This document shows, piece after piece, positions 33,653-42,142 of a stretch of 64,000 nt of DNA; the first letter of the stretch is position 1; every line of letters starts with the position of its first letter. The notes beneath the pieces were generated by a model. The model was not told the DNA's origin and ran no database searches. It saw only the letters and a list, made by a program, of their open reading frames with translations. The position numbers and the translations under genes were made by a program. The stretch spans positions 1,178,001 to 1,242,000 of the forward strand of contig NC_021915.1 in the NCBI RefSeq assembly GCF_000442645.1. Reading direction: 5' to 3'. The DNA comes from Corynebacterium maris DSM 45190. GTDB lineage: Bacteria; Actinomycetota; Actinomycetes; Mycobacteriales; Mycobacteriaceae.

Positions 33653-34872
33653 CCGCCCTGACCGTTTCCGACGTCTCTCTCCGCGCCCGCGGCCGGTGGC
33701 ACACGCTCGCGGCGGCAGCCGTTATCTGGTGGATGCTCGTGGGGGTCGGCGTGGCCGTCGCCCATCGCTTCGGGGCGTCCGTCGCCTGGTGGGACGTCGT
33801 CCACACTTTCACGGTCGGGGCGGTGACGACCGCCGTCATCGTCTACTCCACCCACTTCGTGGAGGCGTTGACCCGCACCGGGGCGGGTCGGAGCACTTTC
33901 GTGGCGATCCGGGTCGGGATCATCCAGGTGGCGCTGATCGCCCTGCTCGTGGACCGGGCCGGGTATGACTGGGGCGTGCTGTCCGATGTGGCCGCCGGCG
34001 CCGTCATCGCGGTGTTGCTCTGGCACATCGCGGTCATCGTCCGCCGGCTCCGGGGCTCGTTGGCGGGGCGCTTCGCCGTCACCGTGCCGTTTTATGTCGC
34101 GGCCGCCGCCTTTTTGATCCTGGCGATCTTGTTGGCGGCGCTGGCGGGCAACGGCGTCGGCGACTACTCCGACCTGATCGGCGCACACTCACGGGCCACC
34201 GTGTGGGGGTTTTCCTGGCTGACGGTGCTGGGTACCGTCGTCACGCTCCTGCCGACATTGTCGTCGACGCCGATCTCGGAGGTGGCCCGCCGACGCTGCA
34301 CCCGGGCGCTGTCCGTGCACTGCGCCGGCCTGACTGCGGCCGTCCTGCTACAGGCGCTGGGGCTGACTGAGTGGGCGGGGGCAGCGCAGCTGCTGACCGT
34401 GCTCGCCGCCGTCATGGTGGCCCAGCCGATCATGGCCACCATGTTCGCGGGCCAGGGGCGGTGGACGACCGCGGCGGCGTCCGTCACCGCCGGTATGGTC
34501 TGGCTGATCGCGCTGTCCGCCGCCGACGCCGCCAGCCTCATCGGCGGCGCCGACGCCCGCGCCACCACGGTGCTGCTCGCCCCTTCGTTCCTGGGCGGCG
34601 GGCTGCTGCAGCTCGTCACCGGGGTGCTGCACCACCTGTTGCCCACGTTGATCGGCGGCGGGCCCGACAAGGTCCGCCGCGCCCGCAGCCTGGCCGACCG
34701 CGGTGGCTACGCCCGGACCGTCCTGCTCAATCTGGGCGCGTTGTTGGCGCTGCTCGCGGCGGACGGGCCGGCGAAGGAGGCGGGGCTGATTCTGCTGGGG
34801 CTCGGCCTGGCGGGACATGTCATGCACATCATCAGGGCGGTCGTCGCCCAGTATCGAATGGAGAATCTATGA
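33649..34872 (+). CDS. Histidine-rich polytopic membrane protein upstream of nirK
   Basis: A 407-residue protein with about 12 hydrophobic helices and many helix-associated histidines: VAHRFG, WWDVVHTFTVG, YSTHFVEAL, LLWHIAVI, GAHSRATVW, VLHHLLPTL and GHVMHIIRAV. Such a pattern is consistent with heme or copper binding and recalls heme-copper-oxidase-like or cytochrome b-like proteins. GTG 33649 overlaps the previous stop. AAAGGG lies upstream. Its stop overlaps the nirK start (ATGA), so it is very likely a functional partner of NirK, perhaps passing electrons from menaquinol to its cupredoxin domain. That role is inference; I do not recognise the family with certainty. Confidence 0.65.
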   Translation: MTALTVSDVSLRARGRWHTLAAAAVIWWMLVGVGVAVAHRFGASVAWWDVVHTFTVGAVTTAVIVYSTHFVEALTRTGAGRSTFVAIRVGIIQVALIALLVDRAGYDWGVLSDVAAGAVIAVLLWHIAVIVRRLRGSLAGRFAVTVPFYVAAAAFLILAILLAALAGNGVGDYSDLIGAHSRATVWGFSWLTVLGTVVTLLPTLSSTPISEVARRRCTRALSVHCAGLTAAVLLQALGLTEWAGAAQLLTVLAAVMVAQPIMATMFAGQGRWTTAAASVTAGMVWLIALSAADAASLIGGADARATTVLLAPSFLGGGLLQLVTGVLHHLLPTLIGGGPDKVRRARSLADRGGYARTVLLNLGALLALLAADGPAKEAGLILLGLGLAGHVMHIIRAVVAQYRMENL

Positions 34873-36314
34873 GTATTCCGATCGGTCCGTCCGGAAAAAC
34901 AGAACGCGCGGGTGGCGGACGGGCCACCGGGTCGAAGAGCTCGGAGTGGGCCTCTTGGATCCTGATCGGCCTGGCGGTCGCCGCCGTCGTCGTCCTCGCG
35001 GTGTCGTTGACGACCTCGGCCGGGCAGTCGAACGACGCCGGGGAAACGAACACGGCTACCTCCGCCGCCGCCGTGGCCGCCGTCGACGGTGAAACCATGA
35101 CTTTCGAGGTCGACGTCCAAGGCATGTTGTTCGTGCCCAACCGGGTGGAGGTCCCCGCCGGCACCGAGCTTATCCTCGAGGTCACCAACAGCGATTCCAT
35201 GCAGCACGACCTGCAGATCCGCGACGCCGAGACCGGGCTGATCCGCCCCGGCGAGACCGTGACGCTGGAAGCGGGGGTGTTCACCGAATCCGTGCAGGGC
35301 ACATGCACCGTGGCCGGGCACGAGGCGATGGGCATGACCTTCGACGTCGTGGTCACCGACGCCGGCGGCGAGAACGCGCCGGCGGGCGCGGACGCGTTGA
35401 CCAACCCGCTCGCGCACGTGCCCACCCTCGCGGAGCGCACCGTCGACCACGAGGGCTTCGAGCCTTTCGACCCCGTGCTGCCGCCGGCGCCCACCGGCAC
35501 GGTCCACGAACATGAGTGGACCATCACCGAGGAAATCCGCCAGATCGCGCCCGGCCACGAGCAGGTCGTGTGGCTGTTTGACGGCCAGGCGCCCGGCCCC
35601 ACCCTCCGCGGCGCCGTCGGCGACACCTTCCGCATCACGCTGCACAACGAGGGCACGATGGACCACTCCGTCGATTTCCACGCCGGCGAGGTCAACCCCG
35701 ACGAGCACATGGCGCAGATCCCGGTGGGCGAGTCGTTGACGTATGAATTCGTGGCCCACCGCTCGGGCATCTGGATGTATCACTGCGCCACGCTGCCGAT
35801 GAGCCTGCACATCGCCAACGGCATGGTCGGCGCCGTGGTCATCGACCCGCCCGCCGACTCGGACGAGGCGCTGAGCGACGTGGACGAAGAGTACCTCCTG
35901 GTCGCCCACGAAATGTTTCTCGGGGATCCGGACGTCGGCGCCGACGCGCAGCGGGTGAGCGACGGGCAGTACGACCTGACCGGCTTCAACTGGTACCCGA
36001 ACCAGTACAACCTGGCCCCGCTGGAGCACCGGGTCGGCGACACCGTGCGCATGTGGCTGATGAACGTCGGGCCGGACAACCCGCTCAGCTTCCACGTGGT
36101 CGGCGAGAGCTTCGACACGGTCTGGTCGGAAGGCGACTACCTCATCCGCGACGCGGGGCAGAAGGGCACCGGATCGCAGGCGGTGAGCCTGCTGGCCGCC
36201 CAGGGCGGGTTCGTCGAATTCACCTTCGACGAGCCGGGCACCTACGTCTTCGTCAACCACCAGATGACGGACGCGGAAAAGGGCCAGCGCGGCTCCATCG
36301 TCGTCACCGAGTGA
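34869..36314 (+). CDS. nirK: Membrane-anchored copper nitrite reductase with N-terminal cupredoxin domain
   Basis: Predicted to reduce nitrite to NO outside the membrane. The 481-residue protein has one N-terminal helix (about 28-48) acting as an anchor. Residues 75-165 form a plastocyanin-like type 1 copper domain with H113, C146, H151 and M156. Residues 210-480 are the two-domain NirK core: type 1 ligands H266, C306, H314, M319; type 2 ligands H271, H305, H464; catalytic D269 and H409 by alignment to Alcaligenes NirK. All ligands are present, so this is not merely a laccase. It starts in an ATGA overlap with the membrane gene upstream and converges on mobA. Confidence 0.85.
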   Translation: MSIPIGPSGKTERAGGGRATGSKSSEWASWILIGLAVAAVVVLAVSLTTSAGQSNDAGETNTATSAAAVAAVDGETMTFEVDVQGMLFVPNRVEVPAGTELILEVTNSDSMQHDLQIRDAETGLIRPGETVTLEAGVFTESVQGTCTVAGHEAMGMTFDVVVTDAGGENAPAGADALTNPLAHVPTLAERTVDHEGFEPFDPVLPPAPTGTVHEHEWTITEEIRQIAPGHEQVVWLFDGQAPGPTLRGAVGDTFRITLHNEGTMDHSVDFHAGEVNPDEHMAQIPVGESLTYEFVAHRSGIWMYHCATLPMSLHIANGMVGAVVIDPPADSDEALSDVDEEYLLVAHEMFLGDPDVGADAQRVSDGQYDLTGFNWYPNQYNLAPLEHRVGDTVRMWLMNVGPDNPLSFHVVGESFDTVWSEGDYLIRDAGQKGTGSQAVSLLAAQGGFVEFTFDEPGTYVFVNHQMTDAEKGQRGSIVVTE

Positions 36315-36324
36315 CGGGGCGGCC

Positions 36325-36954
36325 CTATTCCTCGACCTCGCCGTAGTCGGCGAGGTCGGCGAGGGTGTCGTAGTCGCGCTCCTCGCCGGAGCCGACGACC
36401 TCCACCACCTCGGCGCGCGCGAGCAGCAGCTTCGCGGCCCGGTCGGTCAGGCCGCCGTCCGTCGCCACCTCGTCGAGCACGCGGTGCAGGGAGCGGGTGC
36501 GCCACACCGCACACAGCGGCTGCAGGTGCCCCGAGACTTCCCGCACCGCGGCGGCGTCCGCCTCCGGCACTTCGTCGAGCGCGTCCAGCAGCTCCGGGAC
36601 AAGGCCGGAGGACTCGGGCGCGTCGACCGCCAGCACCGCAGTGTGCGTGCAGGCCTCCGTGGCCAGGGCACGTGCGCCCGCGGCGACCGCGGCGACTGGA
36701 CCGGAAAAAGGCGGCTCCTCCGCCACGACCTTCACTCCGGGGCGCAGCTGCGGATCCCGCGACGACACCGCCACGACCTGCATCACGCCGGGCAGCATCG
36801 AGACGTCGTCAAGCAGCACGTCGATCAGACGTTGGCCGTCGACGCGCACGACGGCCTTGTCCCGCCCGCCCATCCGCGAACCGCGTCCGCCGGCCAAGAC
36901 GATCACGTCGAGGCCCGGCGCCAGGGTCGTCTCCAGGTTGCGCGGCGCCGTCAC
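36325..36954 (-). CDS. mobA: Molybdenum cofactor guanylyltransferase
   Basis: Attaches GMP to molybdopterin to form the MGD cofactor that NarG needs. The 209-residue protein has the nucleotidyltransferase signature VLAGGRGSRMGGRDKA at residues 19-34, then EEPPFSGPVAAVAAG and the LAVDAPESSGLVPELL segment; the usual D in LxxDxP is present. GTG 36954 overlaps the moaC stop (GTGA), so the last two genes are coupled. The open frame runs upstream into moaC without similarity. It is the last gene of the moaA-moeA-moaC-mobA unit and is 10 bp from the convergent nirK. Confidence 0.9.
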   Translation of the reverse strand: MTAPRNLETTLAPGLDVIVLAGGRGSRMGGRDKAVVRVDGQRLIDVLLDDVSMLPGVMQVVAVSSRDPQLRPGVKVVAEEPPFSGPVAAVAAGARALATEACTHTAVLAVDAPESSGLVPELLDALDEVPEADAAAVREVSGHLQPLCAVWRTRSLHRVLDEVATDGGLTDRAAKLLLARAEVVEVVGSGEERDYDTLADLADYGEVEE

Positions 36955-37436
36955 CGCTCGCCGCCCGGCAGCTCGCGCGACCAGTCTCCGGAACGGCCGC
37001 CCGACTTGGCGACGATCCCGCACCGGCGCAGATACGCCGAGCGGTCCACCCCCTTGACCATGTCGACGACCGCCAACGCCGCCACCGACACCGACGTCAA
37101 CGCCTCCATCTCCACTCCGGTGCGGTCCGCGGTGCGCACCGTCGCCTCGATGAACACGTGGTCGTCGTGCAGCTCCAGCTCCACCGACGCGCCGTGCACC
37201 CCGATGGTGTGCGCCAACGGCAACAACTCCGGCACCTTCTTCGCCGCCGAGACACCCGCGATCCGGGCCACGGCCAACACATCGCCCTTGGGCACCGTCC
37301 CGTCGCGCAGCGCGGCCATGACCTCCGGGGAACAGACCACCTCGCCCTGGGCGGTGGCCTCGCGGACGGTGGGCCGCTTACCGGTCACATCGACCATGTA
37401 CGCGGACCCGGACTCGTTCAAGTGAGTGAATTTCAT
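36951..37436 (-). CDS. moaC: Cyclic pyranopterin monophosphate synthase
   Basis: Acts after MoaA to form cyclic pyranopterin monophosphate, the first stable molybdopterin precursor. The 161-residue protein contains the conserved KKVPELLPLAHTIGVHG and RTGVEMEALTSVSVAAL stretches, and the lysine-bearing DMVKGVDR active-site helix. Length and N-terminus (MVDVTGKRPTVREATA) are standard. It lies 42 bp after moeA and overlaps mobA. The C-terminal VAKSGGRSGDW is also a typical ending of the family. Confidence 0.96.
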   Translation of the reverse strand: MKFTHLNESGSAYMVDVTGKRPTVREATAQGEVVCSPEVMAALRDGTVPKGDVLAVARIAGVSAAKKVPELLPLAHTIGVHGASVELELHDDHVFIEATVRTADRTGVEMEALTSVSVAALAVVDMVKGVDRSAYLRRCGIVAKSGGRSGDWSRELPGGER

Positions 37437-37478
37437 GCGTGCTTGCGACTCCTTCAGGCGCGGGACATCAGATTCGAT

Positions 37479-38732
37479 TCAGTGGGTGCGGGTGAGGATG
37501 ACGTCCACCGTATCGCCGCCTTCTTCGGTGAGTACCGCGACGCCGTCGGTGTCGGCCAACGAGGCCACCAGATGCGACCCCGTGCGACTGCCGTTGAACG
37601 GGTAGGCGACCGGGCCGCCCGCCCATTCCATTCGGACCGGGACGAACACGGTGCGGCCGCGCACCGGCGGGAACTCCTCCCCGCGACGTGCGATCACCGT
37701 CGGCCGATCCAGAATATCCGCCGGTGGACGATGACCGGCGAGCACCCGCAGCACGGGCGCGACGTACGCGTGGAAAGACGCGAAAGCGGCGACCGGGTTG
37801 CCGGGCAACGTCAACAGCGGCGTCCCGTGCCAGAGCCCGGCGCCCTGCGGGGCGCCCGGCCGCTGGGCGACCTCGCCGAACCACATCGACCCGGCCCCGG
37901 CGGGAGAGTCGGTCACCGCACGCACCACGTCGTAGGCGCCGACGGAGACTCCGCCGCTGGTGACCACCAGATCGGCCTCGTCCACCGCGGTGCGCAACGC
38001 CGCCGCAAAATCCTCCTCGGCGTCACCGACATGATTCTGGACGACCCGGCCGGCGCCGTGGGCGGTGGCCAGGGCGGCGAGCATCGGCCGGTTGGAGTCC
38101 GGGATCTGCCCCGCCCGCGGCGTCTCGCCGGGGGCGACGAGCTCGCTGCCCGAGGAAATCACCGCCACCCGCGGCGCCGGATGCACGTCCACCTCGGTCA
38201 CCCCGACGGAAATCAGCGCTGCCACCGTGCCCGCATCCACCACCGACCCCGCCGCCACGGCCACATCACCGATCCGGATGTTTTCACCCGCGCCACGAAT
38301 ATGGGCGCGACCGGGGGAGACCCGGCGCACGGTCACTTCGGCGGGCACGGGCCCCGGGCCGGGCGCCACGTCCGTGTCCTCCACCGGAATCACTCGCAGC
38401 TGATCCACCGCGTCCTCGCCCACGGGCGCGCCGGTCATGATCCGGACGGCCTCACCGGCGCCGACGGGACGAGCTGAGCCACCGGCGGGGACGTCACCGA
38501 CGACCCGCAACGTCCACGGCCCCTCGCCGGCCACATCGGCGGCGCGGACGAGGAAACCGTCCATCGCCGAATTCGTGAACGGCGGGACGGCCAACACCGC
38601 CGTCGCCGGGCGGGCGAGAACCTCGCCGAGCGCCTCCTGCACCGCACGGCGCACCGGAGGCAGGGGACGGGCGAGGGACACGACCGCCGCAAAATGCTCG
38701 GAGGCTGGACGAGCGATGGAACCATGGGGCAT
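37479..38732 (-). CDS. moeA: Molybdopterin molybdenumtransferase
   Basis: Inserts molybdenum into adenylylated molybdopterin delivered by Mog. About 417 residues. Visible motifs are PPFTNSAMDGFLVRAADV, GEAVRIMTGAPVGEDAV, IRGAGENIRIGD, AVISSGSELVAPG, the MoCF-binding VVTSGGVSVGAYD and LLTLPGNPVAAFASF. ATG 38732 is preferred to GTG 38762, which has no ribosome-binding site; AAAGG lies somewhat far upstream of the ATG. The C-terminal domain IV is complete. It sits between moaA and moaC in one transcriptional direction. Confidence 0.95.
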   Translation of the reverse strand: MPHGSIARPASEHFAAVVSLARPLPPVRRAVQEALGEVLARPATAVLAVPPFTNSAMDGFLVRAADVAGEGPWTLRVVGDVPAGGSARPVGAGEAVRIMTGAPVGEDAVDQLRVIPVEDTDVAPGPGPVPAEVTVRRVSPGRAHIRGAGENIRIGDVAVAAGSVVDAGTVAALISVGVTEVDVHPAPRVAVISSGSELVAPGETPRAGQIPDSNRPMLAALATAHGAGRVVQNHVGDAEEDFAAALRTAVDEADLVVTSGGVSVGAYDVVRAVTDSPAGAGSMWFGEVAQRPGAPQGAGLWHGTPLLTLPGNPVAAFASFHAYVAPVLRVLAGHRPPADILDRPTVIARRGEEFPPVRGRTVFVPVRMEWAGGPVAYPFNGSRTGSHLVASLADTDGVAVLTEEGGDTVDVILTRTH

Positions 38733-38780
38733 GACAGCCAGACGACCTTTCCGGGACTTCACAGAAGAAAACTACGCGGG

Positions 38781-39896
38781 CTAGCCGCCGATGGCGGACA
38801 TCGGACGGTCCGGCTGCAGGAACCCTACATCGTCGATGCCGTGGCCCGGTTTCTTCACCCACATGGCTCCCGCCCACTTCTCCGCCAGCTCATCGTCGCT
38901 GGCCCCCGCGCGCATCAGATCACGCAGGGACGTCTCCGAGTTGGAGAACAGGCAGTTGCGGATCGCCCCGTCCGTGGTCAACCGGGAACGGTCGCAATCG
39001 CCGCAAAACGGATGCGACACCGAAGCGATCACCCCGAGCTGCCCGGTGACAGAGTCGTCCGTCAAGTCCGTGACGTCCCACAGAGCGGCCGGCGCGGAAC
39101 CGCGCGGCTCCTCGGCCGGGGTCATCTCAAACTCGGTGGCCAACTCGTCGAGAATATCCTGCGCGGTCACCATCTGCGCGCGCTCCCACTGCTCCGGCGG
39201 GCCCAACGGCATCTGTTCGATGAACCGCAGCTGGGCGCCCTTCTGCAGCGCAAAGCGAGCCAATTCGGTGATGGAGCCCTCATTGACGCCCGGCATGACC
39301 ACCGCATTGACCTTCACCGGGGTCAACCCCGCCTCAATGGCGGCGTCGATGGCGGCCACGGCGTCTTTCAGACGATCACGGCGGGTCAGGCGGGCGTACA
39401 GCTCCGGGTCGAGGGTGTCGAGGGAAATGTTGACCCGGTCGAGGCCCGCGTCGGCGAGCTTCTGCGCCCGGCGCGCGAGCCCCATGCCGTTGGTGGTCAT
39501 CGCGGTGCCCACCGGTTTACCTTCGTCGGTGGTCAGTTCCTTGGTGGCGGCGATGATTTTTTCCAACGACTTGCGCAGCAGCGGTTCGCCGCCGGTGAAG
39601 CGGATCTGTCGGATGCCGAGCTTTTCGACGGCGACGGTGATCATGCGGATCATTTCGTCGTCGTTCAGCGTTTGTTCGGTCGGCATCCAGTCCAGTCCTT
39701 CGGCCGGCATGCAGTAGGTGCATCGCAGGTTGCACCGGTCGGTGAGGCTGACGCGGAGATCTCGTGCGACGCGGCCGAACCGGTCGGCGAGGGCGCGGGT
39801 GCCGTCGGCGGCCGGGGCCGGCAGATCAGCCGGGAGGGGTTCGGCAGACGGGGCAGACGTGCGGAGTGGGAGCAGGATCTTTTCGCGCGATGTCAT
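38781..39896 (-). CDS. moaA: GTP 3',8-cyclase (radical SAM)
   Basis: Radical SAM enzyme that rearranges GTP in the first step of molybdopterin synthesis. The 371-residue protein has the SAM cluster motif CNLRCTYCMP, the FTGGEPLLRK motif, the C-terminal second cluster (FCGDCDRSRLTTDG ... RNCLF) and the terminal Gly-Gly (SAIGG) that enters the active site in MoaA. The N-terminal 35 residues are longer than in E. coli. A -10-like TATGGT or TATTAT lies directly before the ATG, so the transcript may be leaderless. moaD and moaE are not in this window and must be elsewhere. Confidence 0.96.
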   Translation of the reverse strand: MTSREKILLPLRTSAPSAEPLPADLPAPAADGTRALADRFGRVARDLRVSLTDRCNLRCTYCMPAEGLDWMPTEQTLNDDEMIRMITVAVEKLGIRQIRFTGGEPLLRKSLEKIIAATKELTTDEGKPVGTAMTTNGMGLARRAQKLADAGLDRVNISLDTLDPELYARLTRRDRLKDAVAAIDAAIEAGLTPVKVNAVVMPGVNEGSITELARFALQKGAQLRFIEQMPLGPPEQWERAQMVTAQDILDELATEFEMTPAEEPRGSAPAALWDVTDLTDDSVTGQLGVIASVSHPFCGDCDRSRLTTDGAIRNCLFSNSETSLRDLMRAGASDDELAEKWAGAMWVKKPGHGIDDVGFLQPDRPMSAIGG

Positions 39897-39902
39897 GGTC
39901 TA

Positions 39903-39911
39903 ACCATAATA
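39903..39911 (-). promoter_or_regulatory. -10 region of the moa operon
   Basis: On the minus strand TATTAT (39911-39906) and TATGGT (39908-39903) overlap. The latter ends 6 nt before ATG 39896, consistent with a leaderless moaA. Confidence 0.4.
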
Positions 39912-39949
39912 AGGAGGCGGCGGAGATTTTCCAAGGGCTTAATCGGGTT

Positions 39950-41725
39950 TTATTCCATGACGTCGGTGGCGGCGTCGGGCTCGTCGGCGGGGGAGCGCTG
40001 GCCCGGGCCGAGTAGTGTGATGACGTCGAACTTGCCGTCCGCCAGGTGCTTGCGCAGGTCCTTCTTGTCGAACTTGTCCACCGAGGTCTTGTCGATGTCG
40101 TCGACGAACGTCCAGTACTCCGGCAGCATCCAGTTCGGCAGCTGGGCGCGCATCCGCTCGCGGATTTTCTCGGCGGTCTCCTTCGTCCGCGGGACGTCGA
40201 GGTGCAGCACCGTCACGGCCAGCGGCCGCTCGCCCCATTTGGCGTCGGGGTAGCCGATCACCGCGGCCTCCACGACCTCGGGGTTGCCGGTGACGACGTT
40301 TTCCAGCAGCACGGAATAGATCCACTCGCCGCCGGAACGGATGACGTCGCGGGCGCGGTCGGAGACCGTCAAAAAGCCGTCGCGGGTGACGGAGCCGACG
40401 TCGCCGGTGCGTAACCAGCCGTCGGGCGTGAACTGCGGTTCGGCGTCGTCGACGTCCTTGCCGCGGAACTGATGCGCGGTTCCGCCGGCCTGTTCCGCGG
40501 GAGAACGGTAGTAGTTGGCGGTGACCATGTTTCCCCGCACCTGGATTTCGCCTTGGTTCCGGTCGGTGGCGGCCTGGACCCGGTCGTCCGCGACGACCCG
40601 GTACTCCAACGACGCCGGGAAACGCCCCTGGGAGACGCGGTACGCCCACCGCGCCTCACCCGACACGCCCGAGGGCGGGCGGGCGACGGTGCCCACGGTG
40701 GAGGTCTCCGTCATGCCCCACACGTGGATCACCTCGACGCCGTAGCGTTCCTCCCACATCTTGATCAGGATCGGCGGGGCGGGCGAGCCGCCCACGTAGA
40801 TTTCCTGCAGACTCATGCGCTCCGGCGGGTTGTGCAGGTAATGGACCATCAGCTGGGTCCACACCGTGGGCACGCCGTGGGCGACGCGTGGATGCGTCGT
40901 CGCGATGAGCTTGGCCAACGTGGGGGCGGAGACGTCGGAGTCCGGCAGCACCAGGGGAGTGCCGGACATGAACGCCGCGAAGGGCACGCCCCAGCTGAGG
41001 ACGTGGTAGATCGGCACGCAGCAAAGGAAAGACTGGCCGTGCTCGACGGCGAGGGAGTCGGTGGTGCGCAGGCTCATGGCCTGCAGGTAGACCGAACGGT
41101 GTGAGTAGGCCACGCCCTTCGGCGCGCCCGAGGTGCCGGTCGAGTAGCAGATGGCGGCGGCGGTGCGCTCGTCCTGGACCGGCCAGTCGAATTTCGTGGA
41201 ACGCCCGTCCAGCAGGGCCTCGTAGGAGTGCAGCGTGACCCCCTCGGGCAACAGCGGAAGGAAATCCGCGAGCGGTTCCAGCCCGATGACCACCACGGCG
41301 CGCACGCTCGGACAATCGACGAGGACGGCGCTGAGCTGGGTCATCAGGCGAGGGTCGGCGACGATCACCTCGACTTCGGCGTGGTTGACGATGTGCCGGA
41401 TCTGGTCGTTCATCAGCTGTTTATTCAGCGGGGTGAACACCGCGCCCATGCAGGTGGCGGCGAAGAGCGCCTCCAGGTGCTCCGCGCAGTTGTACAGCAG
41501 TGTGCCGACCCGTTGATCGCCGTCGACGCCCAGGTCCTGCCGCAAGGCATGGGCGAAGGCTGCGGCCCGGGCGGCCACATCCGTGAAGGTGGTCTCCTGC
41601 GCCTCGTCGTTGCTCCAGGTGGTCACCTTGGTGGAGCCGTGCACCGTCGCGCCGTACGCCAGGATGCGGGAGATCGACAGGGGAATGTCCTGCATTGTCG
41701 AGAGCATGTCGTCCACTGTAGCCAC
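39950..41725 (-). CDS. Long-chain fatty-acid-CoA ligase-like (ANL superfamily)
   Basis: Adenylate-forming enzyme expected to activate a carboxylic acid as its CoA thioester. The 591-residue protein has the P-loop CYSTGTSGAPKGVAYSHR, the GMTETSTVG motif, WLRTGDVG and the C-terminal lysine region DKTSVDKFDKKDL with the catalytic K. It resembles medium/long-chain acyl-CoA ligases (FadD/AlkK type); substrate is unknown. GTG 41725 follows AAAGGGGG. A homologous gene sits between moeA and rho in C. glutamicum (from memory), so the position is conserved without an obvious functional tie. It is divergent from rho. Confidence 0.88.
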   Translation of the reverse strand: MATVDDMLSTMQDIPLSISRILAYGATVHGSTKVTTWSNDEAQETTFTDVAARAAAFAHALRQDLGVDGDQRVGTLLYNCAEHLEALFAATCMGAVFTPLNKQLMNDQIRHIVNHAEVEVIVADPRLMTQLSAVLVDCPSVRAVVVIGLEPLADFLPLLPEGVTLHSYEALLDGRSTKFDWPVQDERTAAAICYSTGTSGAPKGVAYSHRSVYLQAMSLRTTDSLAVEHGQSFLCCVPIYHVLSWGVPFAAFMSGTPLVLPDSDVSAPTLAKLIATTHPRVAHGVPTVWTQLMVHYLHNPPERMSLQEIYVGGSPAPPILIKMWEERYGVEVIHVWGMTETSTVGTVARPPSGVSGEARWAYRVSQGRFPASLEYRVVADDRVQAATDRNQGEIQVRGNMVTANYYRSPAEQAGGTAHQFRGKDVDDAEPQFTPDGWLRTGDVGSVTRDGFLTVSDRARDVIRSGGEWIYSVLLENVVTGNPEVVEAAVIGYPDAKWGERPLAVTVLHLDVPRTKETAEKIRERMRAQLPNWMLPEYWTFVDDIDKTSVDKFDKKDLRKHLADGKFDVITLLGPGQRSPADEPDAATDVME

Positions 41726-42142
41726 TCGCCCGGGCCCCCTTTGGTGGTGCGCCGGGCGACATCGGTTACACTTGCCCTAGATCGCCGGACGGCAGGGTTT
41801 TCGAACCCGTTCGCTGCCCGTTCCGGAGTCGGTCGAAGCCCCACACCACGCACCGGCGCACAGGCGGGTGCGCGCTTAGGTTTAGCGGTTGCTCCGGCCT
41901 GCGGTCTGTCATTTTATGAAAGCAGTTTCACGTCCGACGTGGCTGCGGCGCATCGAAGTTCGATGAGGGCTGTCACCCACGGGGTGGCCCTCATTGCACG
42001 TGAGAGTCAGCGTGAGACGAATCCGTCCCTTGTATATGTATTGAAGAGGGCTGCCAGCCAGGGGAGACTTTCACCCGCCAATATCAGGTACTTCACTGCG
42101 AGAGGTGAACCACATGGCTGGCACGCAATTGAAAGGACATCC
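41726..42142 (+). promoter_or_regulatory. rho promoter and long 5' leader
   Basis: TACACT at 41767-41772 is a likely -10, giving a leader of about 360 nt. The leader contains a perfect 15-bp palindrome (41951-41965, CATCGAA-G-TTCGATG) and, overlapping its last three bases, a long hairpin 41963-41994: ATGAGGGC pairs with GCCCTCAT, with an inner CACCC/GGGTG stem. Rho in other bacteria autoregulates by terminating in its own leader, so this is a plausible control region. Confidence 0.5.
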
